Origin: Phycisphaerae bacterium
Lineage (GTDB): Bacteria; Planctomycetota; Phycisphaerae; UBA1845
Length of the DNA stretch: 64,000 nt
Direction of reading: 5' to 3'
NCBI GenBank assembly: GCA_024102815.1
Contig: JAGFJJ010000022.1
Span: 1-64,000, forward strand
The notes beneath the pieces were generated by a model, which was not told the DNA's origin, searched no databases, and was given only the letters and a program-made list of their open reading frames with translations. This document shows positions 1 through 9,900 of the stretch, in pieces. A program made the position numbers and the translations under genes. How positions within the stretch are numbered: the stretch's first letter is position 1; the number at the start of each line of letters is the position of its first letter.

Positions 1-1959
1 GTATTTGTAGAAGTCTCCGCCCTGTTCGAGGATGCCGCCGACGATCCACTGCGGCTGGGCGGGCACGTCTTCGGGGCTGGCCAGTTTCGCCTGGTAGAGC
101 GCGGCGAGCATTTCCGGGAGGCTCATCGGGCGGGGCTCGTCGCGATCGTCGGGCATGTAGTCCTCGCCTTCGTCCTCGTCGAACTGGACGACGCCGCCGT
201 CTTCATGGGTGATGACGATGCCGAGCTGGAGGAGCGTCGGTTCGAGCTCGTTGACCTGTAGCGGGCCGGGTTCGAGGAAGGGCAAGCGGACGGCGCGGGA
301 CATCACCGGCGGAACAGGAAGCACGGATTCCAACGCTTGGAGGCGCTCCTGTGGGCTGGCGGGGACCAGTGTTTTCGCCAGGAACCGGCCGTAGAGGGGA
401 TCGATGCTGCGGAATTCGAGCAGACTTTCGATACCCTCGGCGAGTTGCACGGACTGGCCGTCTTCGCTGACGGTGAGATGGCCGAAGGCGGCGAGATTCT
501 TCACCATGTGGTCGAGCTGATCCTGAAACTTGGAGAGTCGCTCGGGGGTGTTGAAGCGGCGGGAGAGGAATTCGCGGACGCCCTGGAGGGAGCCGGTGTT
601 GAGCAGGAGGTAGATCAGCACCTGGTAGGGAATCATCGAGCGGCTGAAGAGGTCGGCGGGTCCGGCCTTGATGAGCGTGCCAAACTGCCCTTCGGTCCAG
701 TATTGCTCGGTCTTGCGCCGCGTGGGGCGTTTGCGTTCGAGGTCCTTCTTGGCGCGGAGCAGGCCGGGGTCCTTGGTCTTGGGGTCGATCTGCTCGTATT
801 TCTTCCGCCATTTTTCGATCTTGACGTCGTCCTCGTGGGCGAGGGCGAACACGTAGCCCTTCTTGTCGAACTGCGGGCGCCCGGCGCGGCCGAACATCTG
901 GTGGGCGGCGGAGGGGGCGATGAGCTTCTTCTCGCCGCGCTTGCCTTTGAGCAATTCGCTGAGAACGACGGAGCGTGCGGGGAGATTGATGCCCGCGGCA
1001 AGGGTTTCCGTGCAGATGACGAAGGGGATGAGCTTCTGGAGAAACAGCGACTCGACAACTTCCTTGTACTTGGGCAGCACGCCGGCGTGGTGGACGGCGA
1101 CGCCGCGGAGAAGCATCTGCTTGAGCTTGGGGCCGATGCCTTCGGTGAATAGTGCTCCGTCGAGCTGCTCGTCGATGCGCTTGCGCGTGGGTTCGTCGAT
1201 CAGGGTGACGCCTTTGATCCGCTCGGCGACGCTCCAGCACTCCTCGCGATTGAAGCAGAAGACGAGGGCGGGGGCGCGGTTGGCTTCGTCGTCGGCCGCG
1301 AGCATGAGCGGCAGTTGCTCGGTGAGGAGCTTGTCGCCGACCCAGCAGAACTCGAGGGGGACGCGGCGCTCCTGCGATTCGACGAGACGGAGCTTGCGAT
1401 CGTGCTTCTCGCTGAGCCAGCCGAGGAACTGGCGGCTGTTGCCCACGGTCGCGGAAAGGAGCATCAGGCGGATGTGCTTGGGCAGCAGGACGAGAGAGAG
1501 TTCCCAGACCACGCCGCGTTCGAAGTCGTTGAAGTAGTGGAACTCGTCCATGACCACGCCGCGGACGTCGCGGAGCTGGTCGGGATCGCCGAGAAGGTGG
1601 TTGAGGAGGATTTCGGCGACGACCACGCGAACGCGGGCGTCGGGATTGATCTTGCGGTTGCCGGTGACGAGGCCGACGTCGTCGCGGCGAAAGCCCCAAT
1701 CCTCGGCCTTGTCCTGGAACTCGCGGAACTTCTGGTCGGTGAGGGCGATGAGCGGGGTGGTGTAGTAAAGGCGGTCGCCGGTGACGAGGGCTTCGTAGAT
1801 GGCTGCCTCGGCGATGAGGGTCTTGCCCATGCCGGTGGGCGCGGCGACGAGCACGCCCTGCTCGGCCTCGAACCACGCGAGGAGAGCTTCCTCCTGGAAG
1901 GGATAGAGGTCGAATTCGAGCCGTTCGAGAAACTGGGTGCAGACGTCGCCGCGATCCAT
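1..1959 (-). CDS. Ski2-like DExH-box superfamily II helicase (partial, C-terminus off the window)
   Basis: ATP-dependent nucleic-acid helicase, most like the Ski2/Mtr4/Hel308 group of superfamily II, presumably cytoplasmic and acting on RNA or DNA. The minus-strand frame is open for 653 codons from the ATG at 1959 to the window edge, so the C-terminus is missing. Seen: Walker A APTGMGKT (residues 40-47), the Walker B/DExH box MDEFHYF (137-143), motif III LLSAT (about 167-171), motif Ia-like TTPLIALTDQ, and motif VI QMFGRAGRPQFD followed by a long C-terminal part. The DEFH box and the FGRAGRP form of motif VI are typical of Ski2-like enzymes rather than RecQ or DEAD proteins. The phosphoesterase-like gene lies just upstream on the same strand, 87 nt away, so the two may be co-transcribed. 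The substrate cannot be told from sequence. Confidence 0.88.
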   Translation of the reverse strand, partial: MDRGDVCTQFLERLEFDLYPFQEEALLAWFEAEQGVLVAAPTGMGKTLIAEAAIYEALVTGDRLYYTTPLIALTDQKFREFQDKAEDWGFRRDDVGLVTGNRKINPDARVRVVVAEILLNHLLGDPDQLRDVRGVVMDEFHYFNDFERGVVWELSLVLLPKHIRLMLLSATVGNSRQFLGWLSEKHDRKLRLVESQERRVPLEFCWVGDKLLTEQLPLMLAADDEANRAPALVFCFNREECWSVAERIKGVTLIDEPTRKRIDEQLDGALFTEGIGPKLKQMLLRGVAVHHAGVLPKYKEVVESLFLQKLIPFVICTETLAAGINLPARSVVLSELLKGKRGEKKLIAPSAAHQMFGRAGRPQFDKKGYVFALAHEDDVKIEKWRKKYEQIDPKTKDPGLLRAKKDLERKRPTRRKTEQYWTEGQFGTLIKAGPADLFSRSMIPYQVLIYLLLNTGSLQGVREFLSRRFNTPERLSKFQDQLDHMVKNLAAFGHLTVSEDGQSVQLAEGIESLLEFRSIDPLYGRFLAKTLVPASPQERLQALESVLPVPPVMSRAVRLPFLEPGPLQVNELEPTLLQLGIVITHEDGGVVQFDEDEGEDYMPDDRDEPRPMSLPEMLAALYQAKLASPEDVPAQPQWIVGGILEQGGDFYKY

Positions 1960-2046
1960 GAGACGACCATAGCACGGAATGTTGCTGATTACACGCTCGG
2001 AGGCGGTATGCGGGGACGAGCCGGATTCTGGAAATCGCTCAGGCGC

Positions 2047-2412
2047 TCAAGGCACCGAACCCATACACGATTCCAACTTGCACGAGTCGCCGTCGCTGCC
2101 GATGGCGAATCGGCCGACGAACTTTTCCCCCGCCAAACGGAACTCGATCCGGTCGGGAATCTGGGAAAGGAGCTCGAAAGTCCCTGATTCGACGCGGGTT
2201 ACCGTTCCCCGGTTGCCACTGACGGGGCCCTCGTAATCGAGATAGGCCTTGCGGTGGTCGGCGATGCGGCGGGCGGGAATGGGCAGCGCCTCGGGGCCGG
2301 TGGGCTCCCGGGACAACTGCCACGTCATCAGAACATCCCCCGCCTCGAGCATGAAGTCCCAGTGCTCGCCCTGGGCCCGCCGGTGGTGTAGGATGACAAA
2401 TCGGGTGGTCAT
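2047..2412 (-). CDS. Stand-alone LigD-type 3'-phosphoesterase (PE) domain protein
   Basis: A 121-residue protein that looks like the 3'-phosphoesterase domain found at one end of bacterial NHEJ DNA ligase D. In LigD this metal-dependent domain trims 3'-phosphates and ribonucleotides from broken DNA ends. Seen: the opening FVILHHRR and then HWDFMLEAGDVLMTWQL, which match the family pattern of an early His, an HxDxxLE-like metal/phosphate-site segment and the L.SW.. strand. No ligase or polymerase domain is attached and no Ku gene is nearby. I chose the ATG at 2412 because the conserved fold begins right there; the frame stays open upstream but with unconvincing sequence. It is probably co-transcribed with the helicase. 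Activity is inferred from family only. Confidence 0.72.
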   Translation of the reverse strand: MTTRFVILHHRRAQGEHWDFMLEAGDVLMTWQLSREPTGPEALPIPARRIADHRKAYLDYEGPVSGNRGTVTRVESGTFELLSQIPDRIEFRLAGEKFVGRFAIGSDGDSCKLESCMGSVP

Positions 2413-2511
2413 GGGGAATAGCCCCCGAGGACCGAGCCGCCGCGACGGGAATCCGGACGGTCGTGACGGACGATCCTTGCAGGGTTGTACTTGACAGGAA
2501 GGAGATCGGCC

Positions 2512-3246
2512 ATGCAACTCCGTCTGCCGGGACGGACGGGACGGGGCGTGAATGTGGGGCTCGCCCTTTCGATTGCCGCGCTGGTCGGCGCGGGAAGCGG
2601 GTGCGGACCGACGTACCGCGATCTGCGCATCCAGGGACAGATGGCCATGGCCGAGCAGAACTACGCGCCGGCGCGCGTCCTGCTCGAGCAGGCGGATGAG
2701 AAAAACCCCCGGCAACTGGAGAATCTCTACGATCTGGCCACGTGCAGCACGATGATCGCGCGGGAGCGTGCCGGGGAGATGAACCGGCCCGCCGCGATGC
2801 GCGAACTGGATGAGGCGATCGCTTACTACCGGCGGGCGCTGGAGGTTCAGCCCGGAAACCAGGCGGTGCTCGAAGGACTCAACTCGGCGCTGGAGTTGCG
2901 CGGGGATCGCGAAAAGGCTCTGGAGCAGGCGGAGTGGGCGGCGCGGTTCGTCGGCCCCATGGCGCGGCAATATTTATTTCTGGCACGGGAACTCGAGGAG
3001 CGCGGGCAGATGGACGAAGCGCTGCTGCGCTACCGGCAGGCGGTGACAATCGAGCCGCGAAACGCGGAGGCGCATCGGGCGTTTGCCCGGTTCCTTCTGA
3101 ATACCGGCAACGAGACGGCCGCCATCTATCATCTTCAGGCGGCCTACCGTCTCGATCCGCGCAACGAGTGGGTGCTCGACCAGCTTGCCGCGCGCGGGCG
3201 CGTGCCGGCTCTTACCGAAGCGTCAACCACTACTACGACTCGCTGA
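2512..3246 (+). CDS. TPR-repeat protein, probable exported lipoprotein
   Basis: A 244-residue protein with an N-terminal hydrophobic segment (VGLALSIAALVGAGSGC) ending in a Cys, which suggests a lipoprotein signal, though the lipobox is weak. The rest is helical repeats of TPR type: repeated patterns such as A.YYRRALEVQPGN.AVLEGL and ALLRYRQAVTIEPRNAEAHRAFARFL, ending with YRLDPRNEWVLDQLA. TPRs bind partner proteins; no enzyme motif is seen. The ATG at 2512 is preferred over an in-frame start 27 nt upstream because AGGAAGGAG lies 7-8 nt before it. asnB starts 9 nt after its stop, so the two are probably one transcript, but no functional link is evident. Confidence 0.75.
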   Translation: MQLRLPGRTGRGVNVGLALSIAALVGAGSGCGPTYRDLRIQGQMAMAEQNYAPARVLLEQADEKNPRQLENLYDLATCSTMIARERAGEMNRPAAMRELDEAIAYYRRALEVQPGNQAVLEGLNSALELRGDREKALEQAEWAARFVGPMARQYLFLARELEERGQMDEALLRYRQAVTIEPRNAEAHRAFARFLLNTGNETAAIYHLQAAYRLDPRNEWVLDQLAARGRVPALTEASTTTTTR

Positions 3247-3255
3247 CTCAACTTC

Positions 3256-5178
3256 ATGTGTGGCATCGCGGGCACGATTCGCTGGGACGGTCAGCCGGTG
3301 GAGCGCGACCGCCTCACGGTTGCCTGCGCTTCCTTGCGACATCGCGGTCCCGACGACAGCGACACCTGGGTGAGCCAGGCTCGGGAAGTCGGGCTGGGTG
3401 CGGTGCGGCTGGCGGTGCTCGATCCCAGCCCGGCTGGGCGGCAACCGATGCACGACCCGTCCCGTCGATTCCATCTCGCGTACAACGGTGAACTCTACAA
3501 CTTCCGCGAGATCCGACAGGCCTTGATTCAGGAAGGGGTCACGTTCCGTACCGAGACGGATACGGAGGTCATTCTGGCAGCGATTTCGCGCTGGGGGCCC
3601 GAGTCGCTGCTGCGTTTCGACGGGATGTGGGCACTTGCGTTTTACGATTCTTTGGAACGGTGTGGCTTCCTCGCCCGGGACTTTTTTGGCATCAAGCCGC
3701 TCGTCTACGCGGAAGTCGGGGAATGCCTGCACTTCGCCAGCGAGCTCGATGCACTTCGTGAATTGACCTCAGTGGACGGCGAGATCGACCAGCACGCTCT
3801 GCGGGAGCACCTTCAATACGGTTTCATTGCCGCACCGCGGACCATCTTCCGCCAGGCGCGGCGGCTGCCACCGGGCTTCGTTCTTGAATTCGACCACCGA
3901 GGAGCCAAGGTGCCTCGACGCTACTTCGACCCAGTGTCTAATCGACGAACGGATATTGCGGAGGACTACGGCGATGCCCGCGCGGCCGTGCGACAACTGA
4001 TCACGGAATCCGTCATCCGTCGGCGCGTCTCCGACGTTCCCATTGGCGCGTTCCTTTCCGGAGGGTTGGATTCGTCGATTGTGGCTTGGCATTTGGCGAA
4101 GTCGGTTGGCCGTCCCATCGCCACGTTCTGTATCGGCTACGCCGACGGCGCCGCGTACGACGAATCGCCGGCCGCGCGATCGATCGCCAGGTGGATCGGA
4201 ACCAATCATCACGAAATCATGCTTTCCCACGGCGAGGTGCTGGCCGCGATCCCGCCCCTGCTCGATCACCTGGGTGAGCCGGTGGGCGACAGTTCGATTA
4301 TCCCGACATCGATGGTGTCGCGATTCGCCCGGGAGCACGTCACGGTGGCGCTGAGCGGAGACGCCGGGGACGAGCTGTTCGGCGGATATTGGCGTTATAC
4401 GGCCCACGCCGCGCTGGAAGCATGGCAGCGTTGGCCGGGGTGGATCAGGCGGGGTCTCATCGAGCCGATCATGCGGCGCGGGGGGACGTCGCGGTCGTCC
4501 GCCTGGCAGAATCGGGCTCGACAGTTGCACAAACTGTTGCGAGGCGCCGGCAAGGGGTGGCTCGATCGGCACCTCCAGTGGTCGCGAATCATGTCGCCGG
4601 AGGCGGAGCGGGTGTTTTCCAACGGGGTCGCAGCAGGCGATCTCGATGCGGAGATTGCCGAATCAGTTGCGCCGATTGTCGCGCCGATGCCCCGTGAAGA
4701 TCCGCTCAATGCGATTTTCGCCCTCGACCTTCAGCATCAGCTTCCTTCGGACATGCTTCAGAAGGTGGATCTGGCCAGCATGATGCATTCGCTAGAGGTT
4801 CGCGTCCCGTTTCTGGACGACCGGTTGGTTGCCCTGGCACTGGGGCTACCCTCAGGCTGGAAGGTCCGAGGCGGTTTGCGGAAGCAGATCCTTATTGATG
4901 CGTACCGTGGCCACTTGCCCGACGAGGTGCTGGACCGCCCCAAGCGGGGATTTGAAGTGCCGGTGGGCGAGTACCTGCGGGGTCCCTTGCGCGAAATGTT
5001 TGAATCCGTGGTCACGCGTGAGACCGTCGAATCGCTCGGCGTAGTCGACCACGCCGGGGTACAGCGCGTCTACGGCGACCATCTCGGCCGGCGGGGCGAT
5101 CATGCCGAGCTGCTCTGGGCGTTACTTTCTCTATGCTGGTGGCGCAGTCGTAAATTGGGTCGACAGCGGGCATCGTGA
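3256..5178 (+). CDS. asnB: Asparagine synthetase, glutamine-hydrolysing
   Basis: Cytoplasmic enzyme that makes asparagine from aspartate, ATP and glutamine-derived ammonia. At 640 residues it has the usual AsnB length. The N-terminus MCGIAG gives the class II amidotransferase nucleophile Cys2 once Met is removed; the glutaminase domain shows [16 protein letters not shown] and [12 protein letters not shown]. The C-terminal synthetase domain carries the ATP PP-loop [11 protein letters not shown] (SGGLDSS about residues 268-274) and the later [17 protein letters not shown], both diagnostic of AsnB. The start is fixed because the catalytic Cys must be residue 2. Some close relatives (AsnB-like proteins in exopolysaccharide or lasso-peptide clusters) use other acceptors, but no such cluster is seen here. 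Confidence 0.93.
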   Translation: MCGIAGTIRWDGQPVERDRLTVACASLRHRGPDDSDTWVSQAREVGLGAVRLAVLDPSPAGRQPMHDPSRRFHLAYNGELYNFREIRQALIQEGVTFRTETDTEVILAAISRWGPESLLRFDGMWALAFYDSLERCGFLARDFFGIKPLVYAEVGECLHFASELDALRELTSVDGEIDQHALREHLQYGFIAAPRTIFRQARRLPPGFVLEFDHRGAKVPRRYFDPVSNRRTDIAEDYGDARAAVRQLITESVIRRRVSDVPIGAFLSGGLDSSIVAWHLAKSVGRPIATFCIGYADGAAYDESPAARSIARWIGTNHHEIMLSHGEVLAAIPPLLDHLGEPVGDSSIIPTSMVSRFAREHVTVALSGDAGDELFGGYWRYTAHAALEAWQRWPGWIRRGLIEPIMRRGGTSRSSAWQNRARQLHKLLRGAGKGWLDRHLQWSRIMSPEAERVFSNGVAAGDLDAEIAESVAPIVAPMPREDPLNAIFALDLQHQLPSDMLQKVDLASMMHSLEVRVPFLDDRLVALALGLPSGWKVRGGLRKQILIDAYRGHLPDEVLDRPKRGFEVPVGEYLRGPLREMFESVVTRETVESLGVVDHAGVQRVYGDHLGRRGDHAELLWALLSLCWWRSRKLGRQRAS

Positions 5179-5202
5179 AGCTTCGCTGGAATCTTGTCCG
5201 AC

Positions 5203-5230
5203 TTGCCTCGGCCCATCGCGGTGCTATAGT
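5203..5230 (+). promoter_or_regulatory. Predicted sigma-70-type promoter for rpmE
   Basis: TTGCCT (5203-5208), a 16-bp spacer and TATAGT (5225-5230) lie about 80 nt before the rpmE start in the short gap after asnB. Spacing and match are good, but this is a pattern match only. Confidence 0.5.
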
Positions 5231-5308
5231 AAAGGGCTCGACATTTTTTGTGGCCGAGCGGTTGGAACAGGATTGAGCCGGGCATCTTCCCGGAGGCGGC
5301 AAACGACC

Positions 5309-5560
5309 ATGAAAGAAGGCATTCACCCCAAGTATGAGAAGTGCACGGTAAGCTGCGGTTGCGGCGCCTCGTGGGAGACGCGCAGCACGGTTCCCGAGAT
5401 CAAAGTCGAAATCTGCTCGTCGTGCCATCCGTTCTTCACCGGCACGCAGAAGATGGTGGACTCGCTCGGACGTGTGGATCGCTTCACCAAGAAATTCGGC
5501 GGCGAGTATTTCAAGAAGGCGCCGAAGAAGCAGCAGACCGCCAAGCGCTTTTCGGTTTAG
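5309..5560 (+). CDS. rpmE: 50S ribosomal protein L31
   Basis: Small zinc-binding protein of the large ribosomal subunit (83 residues). It begins [16 protein letters not shown] and has the family pattern IHP.Y, CxC, then [16 protein letters not shown] and the closing [10 protein letters not shown]. The CxC plus CxxC cysteines mark the zinc-containing (C+) form. The ATG at 5309 starts exactly where L31 proteins begin, so the in-frame extension upstream is rejected. It is followed by a hairpin with a T-run and then prfA; the rpmE-prfA order is common in bacteria. Confidence 0.96.
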   Translation: MKEGIHPKYEKCTVSCGCGASWETRSTVPEIKVEICSSCHPFFTGTQKMVDSLGRVDRFTKKFGGEYFKKAPKKQQTAKRFSV

Positions 5561-5581
5561 GTTCGTTCGATTCAACGAAGG

Positions 5582-5623
5582 CACGCGCGTCGACCGCCCT
5601 GACGGACGATGCGCGTGTTTTTT
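5582..5623 (+). terminator. Rho-independent terminator after rpmE
   Basis: CACGCGCGTCG (5582-5592) pairs with CGATGCGCGTG (5607-5617), an 11-bp stem with one G-T pair, followed at once by TTTTTT. It would separate rpmE from prfA or attenuate read-through. Confidence 0.75.
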
Positions 5624-5744
5624 GTTAGCGATCGAAACAACTGGAAGCAGAACCCATCCGGAGACGGGGCGGACCATTTCGAACCCGAGCGGCGGCGGTC
5701 TCCCGCTCGCGGCTTGAAGAGCGGCACGAGGCATCGAGTGAACC

Positions 5745-6842
5745 ATGTCCAGCAACGATGTCAATGAGAAACTGATTGCCCGCCTCCAGGAACTCGCGGG
5801 GCGCGCCGACTCCCTGATGGAGCAGCTTTCCTCGCCGGAAGTGGCGATGGACGGGCAAAAGAGCGTGGCGATCAACAAAGAGCTGGGGCGCCTGCGCCGC
5901 CTGGTCGAACCGTACCGCAAGTTCCAGCAGGTGCGGGATCAACTGTCCGGTGCCGAGGCGATCGTGGCCGACCGGTCCCAGGACGCGGATATGCGCGAAC
6001 TGGCTGAGACGGAGGCGTCGGAGCTTCGCGAGCGGTACGAAACGATGCTCGAGGATCTCAAGGGGCGCATCGTGAGCGATGAAGACGCCGCCATCCGCTC
6101 GGTCATACTCGAAATCCGGGCGGGCACCGGCGGTGACGAGGCCGCCCTCTTCGCCCGCGACCTGCTGGAGATGTACCAGCACTTCTGCGACCGCCGCGGC
6201 TTCAAGGTCGAGATGCTGGACTTGAGCGGGTCCGAGCTGGGAGGCATCCGGGAGGTCGTTTGCAATATTCGCGGCGAAGAGGTGTATCGCTGGCTGGGAT
6301 ATGAGGGCGGCGGGCACCGTGTGCAACGCGTGCCGGAGACGGAAGCGCAGGGGCGGATACACACGTCCGCCGCGACCGTGGCTGTGCTCCCCGAGCCGGA
6401 GGAAATCAACATCGAGATCAACTGGGAGGCCGACGTCGAGGAGTTCGTTTCCCGGGCGGGCGGTCCCGGCGGTCAGAATGTCAACAAGGTATCGTCGGCC
6501 ATTCGCCTGGTGCACAAGGCGACGGGGCTGACCGTTTCGATGCGTGACGAGAAGAGTCAGCACAAGAACCGGGCCAAGGCGCGGCGCATTCTGACCACGC
6601 GTCTGTACGACCATTTCCAGCAACAGTCCTCGGCGCAGCGGGCGTCGACGCGCAAGTCGATGATTGGAAGCGGGGACCGGTCGGAGCGCATCCGAACCTA
6701 CAACTTCCCGCAGAACCGGGTGACGGACCATCGCATCGGCCTGGACCTGTACAAGCTCGAGCGGATCATGCAGGGCGAACTTGATGAGCTGATCGAGGCG
6801 CTTCAGACCCATGATCGCGAGCAGCGTCTACGCGATTTGTAA
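5745..6842 (+). CDS. prfA: Peptide chain release factor 1
   Basis: Recognises UAA and UAG stop codons in the ribosomal A site and triggers peptide release. It is 365 residues long, normal for RF1. The catalytic GGQ motif is at residues 242-244 within RAGGPGGQNVNK. The stop-codon-reading region GGHRVQRVPETEAQGRIHTS contains PET, matching the RF1-type PxT tripeptide rather than the SPF of RF2. The C-terminus DHRIGLDLYKLERIMQGELDELIEAL is typical of RF1. No prmC (the methyltransferase for the GGQ Gln) follows in this window. The ATG at 5745 gives the usual N-terminus. Confidence 0.95.
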   Translation: MSSNDVNEKLIARLQELAGRADSLMEQLSSPEVAMDGQKSVAINKELGRLRRLVEPYRKFQQVRDQLSGAEAIVADRSQDADMRELAETEASELRERYETMLEDLKGRIVSDEDAAIRSVILEIRAGTGGDEAALFARDLLEMYQHFCDRRGFKVEMLDLSGSELGGIREVVCNIRGEEVYRWLGYEGGGHRVQRVPETEAQGRIHTSAATVAVLPEPEEINIEINWEADVEEFVSRAGGPGGQNVNKVSSAIRLVHKATGLTVSMRDEKSQHKNRAKARRILTTRLYDHFQQQSSAQRASTRKSMIGSGDRSERIRTYNFPQNRVTDHRIGLDLYKLERIMQGELDELIEALQTHDREQRLRDL

Positions 6843-6856
6843 CGGTTCGCCCGGGA

Positions 6857-6875
6857 TCACCTCGGCCCGAGGTGA
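6857..6875 (+). terminator. Perfect 19-bp palindrome just after prfA
   Basis: TCACCTCGGCCCGAGGTGA lies 15 nt after the prfA stop: two 9-nt arms around one base. There is no T-run, so it may be a weak or Rho-assisted terminator rather than an intrinsic one. Confidence 0.4.
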
Positions 6876-6967
6876 GGCATGACCGGATGTTCCGATAACC
6901 CAACTCCTACGTTCGTTTTCCTTCCGTCCGACGGCAGCCATTTGCCCCCTGCTCTTCTTCCCGAATT

Positions 6968-9900
6968 ATGGGGCGTCTGGTAAACTGGGGATTGCCGTTG
7001 AGAGAAAGCGCGACGGTGTACGGGGGGGCAGACTTGTCCGGGGGTCGCAGTTTTCAGTTCCAGTTCTTCTGGGCCTTGGTCGCGGTACTCAGCCTGGGTC
7101 AATCCGCCTTCGGCGAACCCGTTTTCGGCAAGGTCATGGCCCATCGCATGCCCGACGGTTCGCAGGCCTGGGTACGCGTCTGGGGCGACGAGTTTCATAC
7201 GGTCGTCGAGTCACTCGACGGCTACACGCTGGTGCGGGACGCCGATACGGGACAGGTCTTCTACGCCACGCTTTCGCCCGACGGCGAAACACTCGAATCC
7301 ACGGGAATTCCGCTTCAGGCTTCCGCGCCGGCCGAACTGGCGATTCCGCGCGGTCTGCGCCCGTCGGCGGACGCCATGCGCCGGGCCCCGCAGCTCGCGC
7401 GGGCACAGCGCGATGCACTGGGGACTTCTCCGCTCAGCGCGCTCGCCGGCGACCGCCGACAAGTCATCACGCACGGGAATATCCGCGGCATCGTGCTGCT
7501 GGTCGATTTCAACGATGACGTCGGGACGATTGCGCCGGCGGAAGTCGAGCGCTACTGCAACATGCCCGGATACACCGGATTCGGGAACAACGGCTCCGTT
7601 CGCGATTACTACTTCGATGTATCCGACGGTGCGCTGACGTACACCAACTTTGTTCCCACGGCCTACTATCGCGCCGCTTTTAATAAGCTGTATTACGTGG
7701 ATCGCCACCAGCCATTCGGGATCCGCGCGCGGGAGCTGGTTCTCGAGGCGCTCAACGCCCTCGAGGCGGGCGGGCTCGACTTCAGCCAGTTCGATGCGAA
7801 CGAGGACGGCGTCATCGACGGCCTGACGTGCTTGTATGCAGGCTATCGCCAAAGCGCCTGGGGTGACGGGCTCTGGCCTCATTCCTGGACGGTGGATTTT
7901 GCCGCTGACGGCGTCTTCACGGACACCTACGCGATCATGGACATCGACGACGCGCTCCGCCTGAGCACGTTCTGCCACGAGAACGGCCACATGCTTTTCG
8001 ACTGGCCCGACCTGTACGACTACGGCTTCGAGTCCAACGGGGTAGGGAGCTACTGCCTGATGAGCGGCTCCCAGGGATATGCATCGCCCTTCAATATCCA
8101 GGAGCCGTGCGCGTACCTGAAGTACATTAATGGATGGACGACGACGAATCTTCTTACAACGCCGCAAGACGCGCTGACCATCCCGGCCGGAACCAATTGG
8201 ATCTACAAGTATCCCCATCCGACGCTTTCGACGGAGTATTTTCTCATCGAGAATCGCGAGCAGTCGGGCCGGGATGCCGGACTTCCCGACGCAGGGCTGG
8301 CCGTGTGGCACATCGACGAGCTGGGAAGTAACAACTTCGAGGATATGACGCCCGAGCGTCACTACGAGGTGACGCTGGTTCAGGCGGACGGCCGATGGGA
8401 TCTCGAGAACGACGTGAACTTCGGCGATAGCACGGACCTCTGGCACGCGCCCACCTACACGCTACTCACGCCGAGCACGAACCCCAACACGCACTGGTGG
8501 GACGGGTCGCCGTCACTGCTGCACCTTCGCTCGATCAGCGCGTCCGGGCCGATGATGTCGTTCGATTACGATCGCGGTCCGGACTGTAACGGGAATTCCA
8601 TACCGGACATCTGGGACATCGAGAATCTGACCAGCGAAGACTGCAACTTCAACTACATTCCCGACGAATGCGAGATCGCCGACGGAAGCGGGACGGATTG
8701 CGACGGCAACGGTCATCTGGATGCGTGCGAGCTTTCCGGTCACGACTGCAATTCGAACGGCACTCTCGATGCGTGTGAGCTTGCCGGCAACGACTGCAAC
8801 AACAACGGCACGCCCGATGACTGTGATCTTGCCGGAGGCGATTGCAACGGCAACGGGGTTCCCGACGAATGCGAGCTCGCCTCCAACGATTGCAACGGCA
8901 ATGGAATTCTCGACGCCTGCGAATCGTCGACGGACTGCGACGGGAACGACATTCCGGACGAGTGCGAACTCGCCGGGAACGACTGCGATGGTAATGGGGT
9001 ACTCGACCGGTGTGAGCTGGCGGGCAACGACTGCAACGCATCCGGCATTCCCGATAACTGCGAAATTCAGGACAACGACTGCAACGCCAACGGGGTTCCC
9101 GACGAGTGCGATCTTGGCAGCGGAGACTGCGACGGGAACGGAGTCCCTGATGAATGCGAACTCGCCACGGGCGACTGCGACAGCAATGGAACACTGGACA
9201 TCTGCGAACTCGCGGGAAGCGACTGCGACGGCAATGCCGTGCTGGACGTCTGCCAGCTTGCCGCCGGTGAGCCGGACTGCAACGGCAATGGAACGCTCGA
9301 CGCATGCGACCTGGCAGGCGGCGCGGCCGACTGCAACGGCAACAGCGTTCCCGACGACTGTGAGCTCACGGCCAATGACTGTAATGTGGACGGCGTTCCG
9401 GACGACTGCCAGCTCGCGGCGAACGATTGCAATGCCAACCTGATTCCGGATGACTGCGAATTGGCCGCCGGAGATTGTGACGGCAACGGAACACTCGATG
9501 CCTGCGAGCTCGAGGGCCGTGATTGCGACGGGAACGGCCAGCTCGACGCCTGCGAACTGGGCGATCGCGACTGTAACGGGAATGGACGATTGGATTCCTG
9601 TGACCTCGTCGAAGGCAACAGCCTGGATTGCAACCTGAACAGCCAACCCGACGAGTGCGACATTTCGGATTCGACCAGCCCGGACTGCAATACAGACGGA
9701 GTTCCGGACGAGTGCCAGCTCACGGACAACGATTGCAATGCCAACGGAAGGCTGGACGAATGCGATCTCGTCGGCAACGACTGCAACACGAACACGGTTC
9801 CCGACGACTGCGAGATTGACGGGAACGATTGCGACAACAGCGGGGTACTCGACGTCTGCGAGTTGTCCGGGCGAGATTGCGACGGTAACGGCGTGCTCGA

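Noticed and set aside
203..1975. 590-codon Arg/Pro-rich minus-strand frame over the helicase
   Set aside because: It is a shadow in another frame of the real helicase, which shows Walker A, DEFH and GRAGRP motifs and runs open to the window edge.
5250..5300. tRNA-like sequence GGCCGAGCGGTTGG before rpmE
   Set aside because: It looks like a D arm, but there is no T loop or matching acceptor stem.
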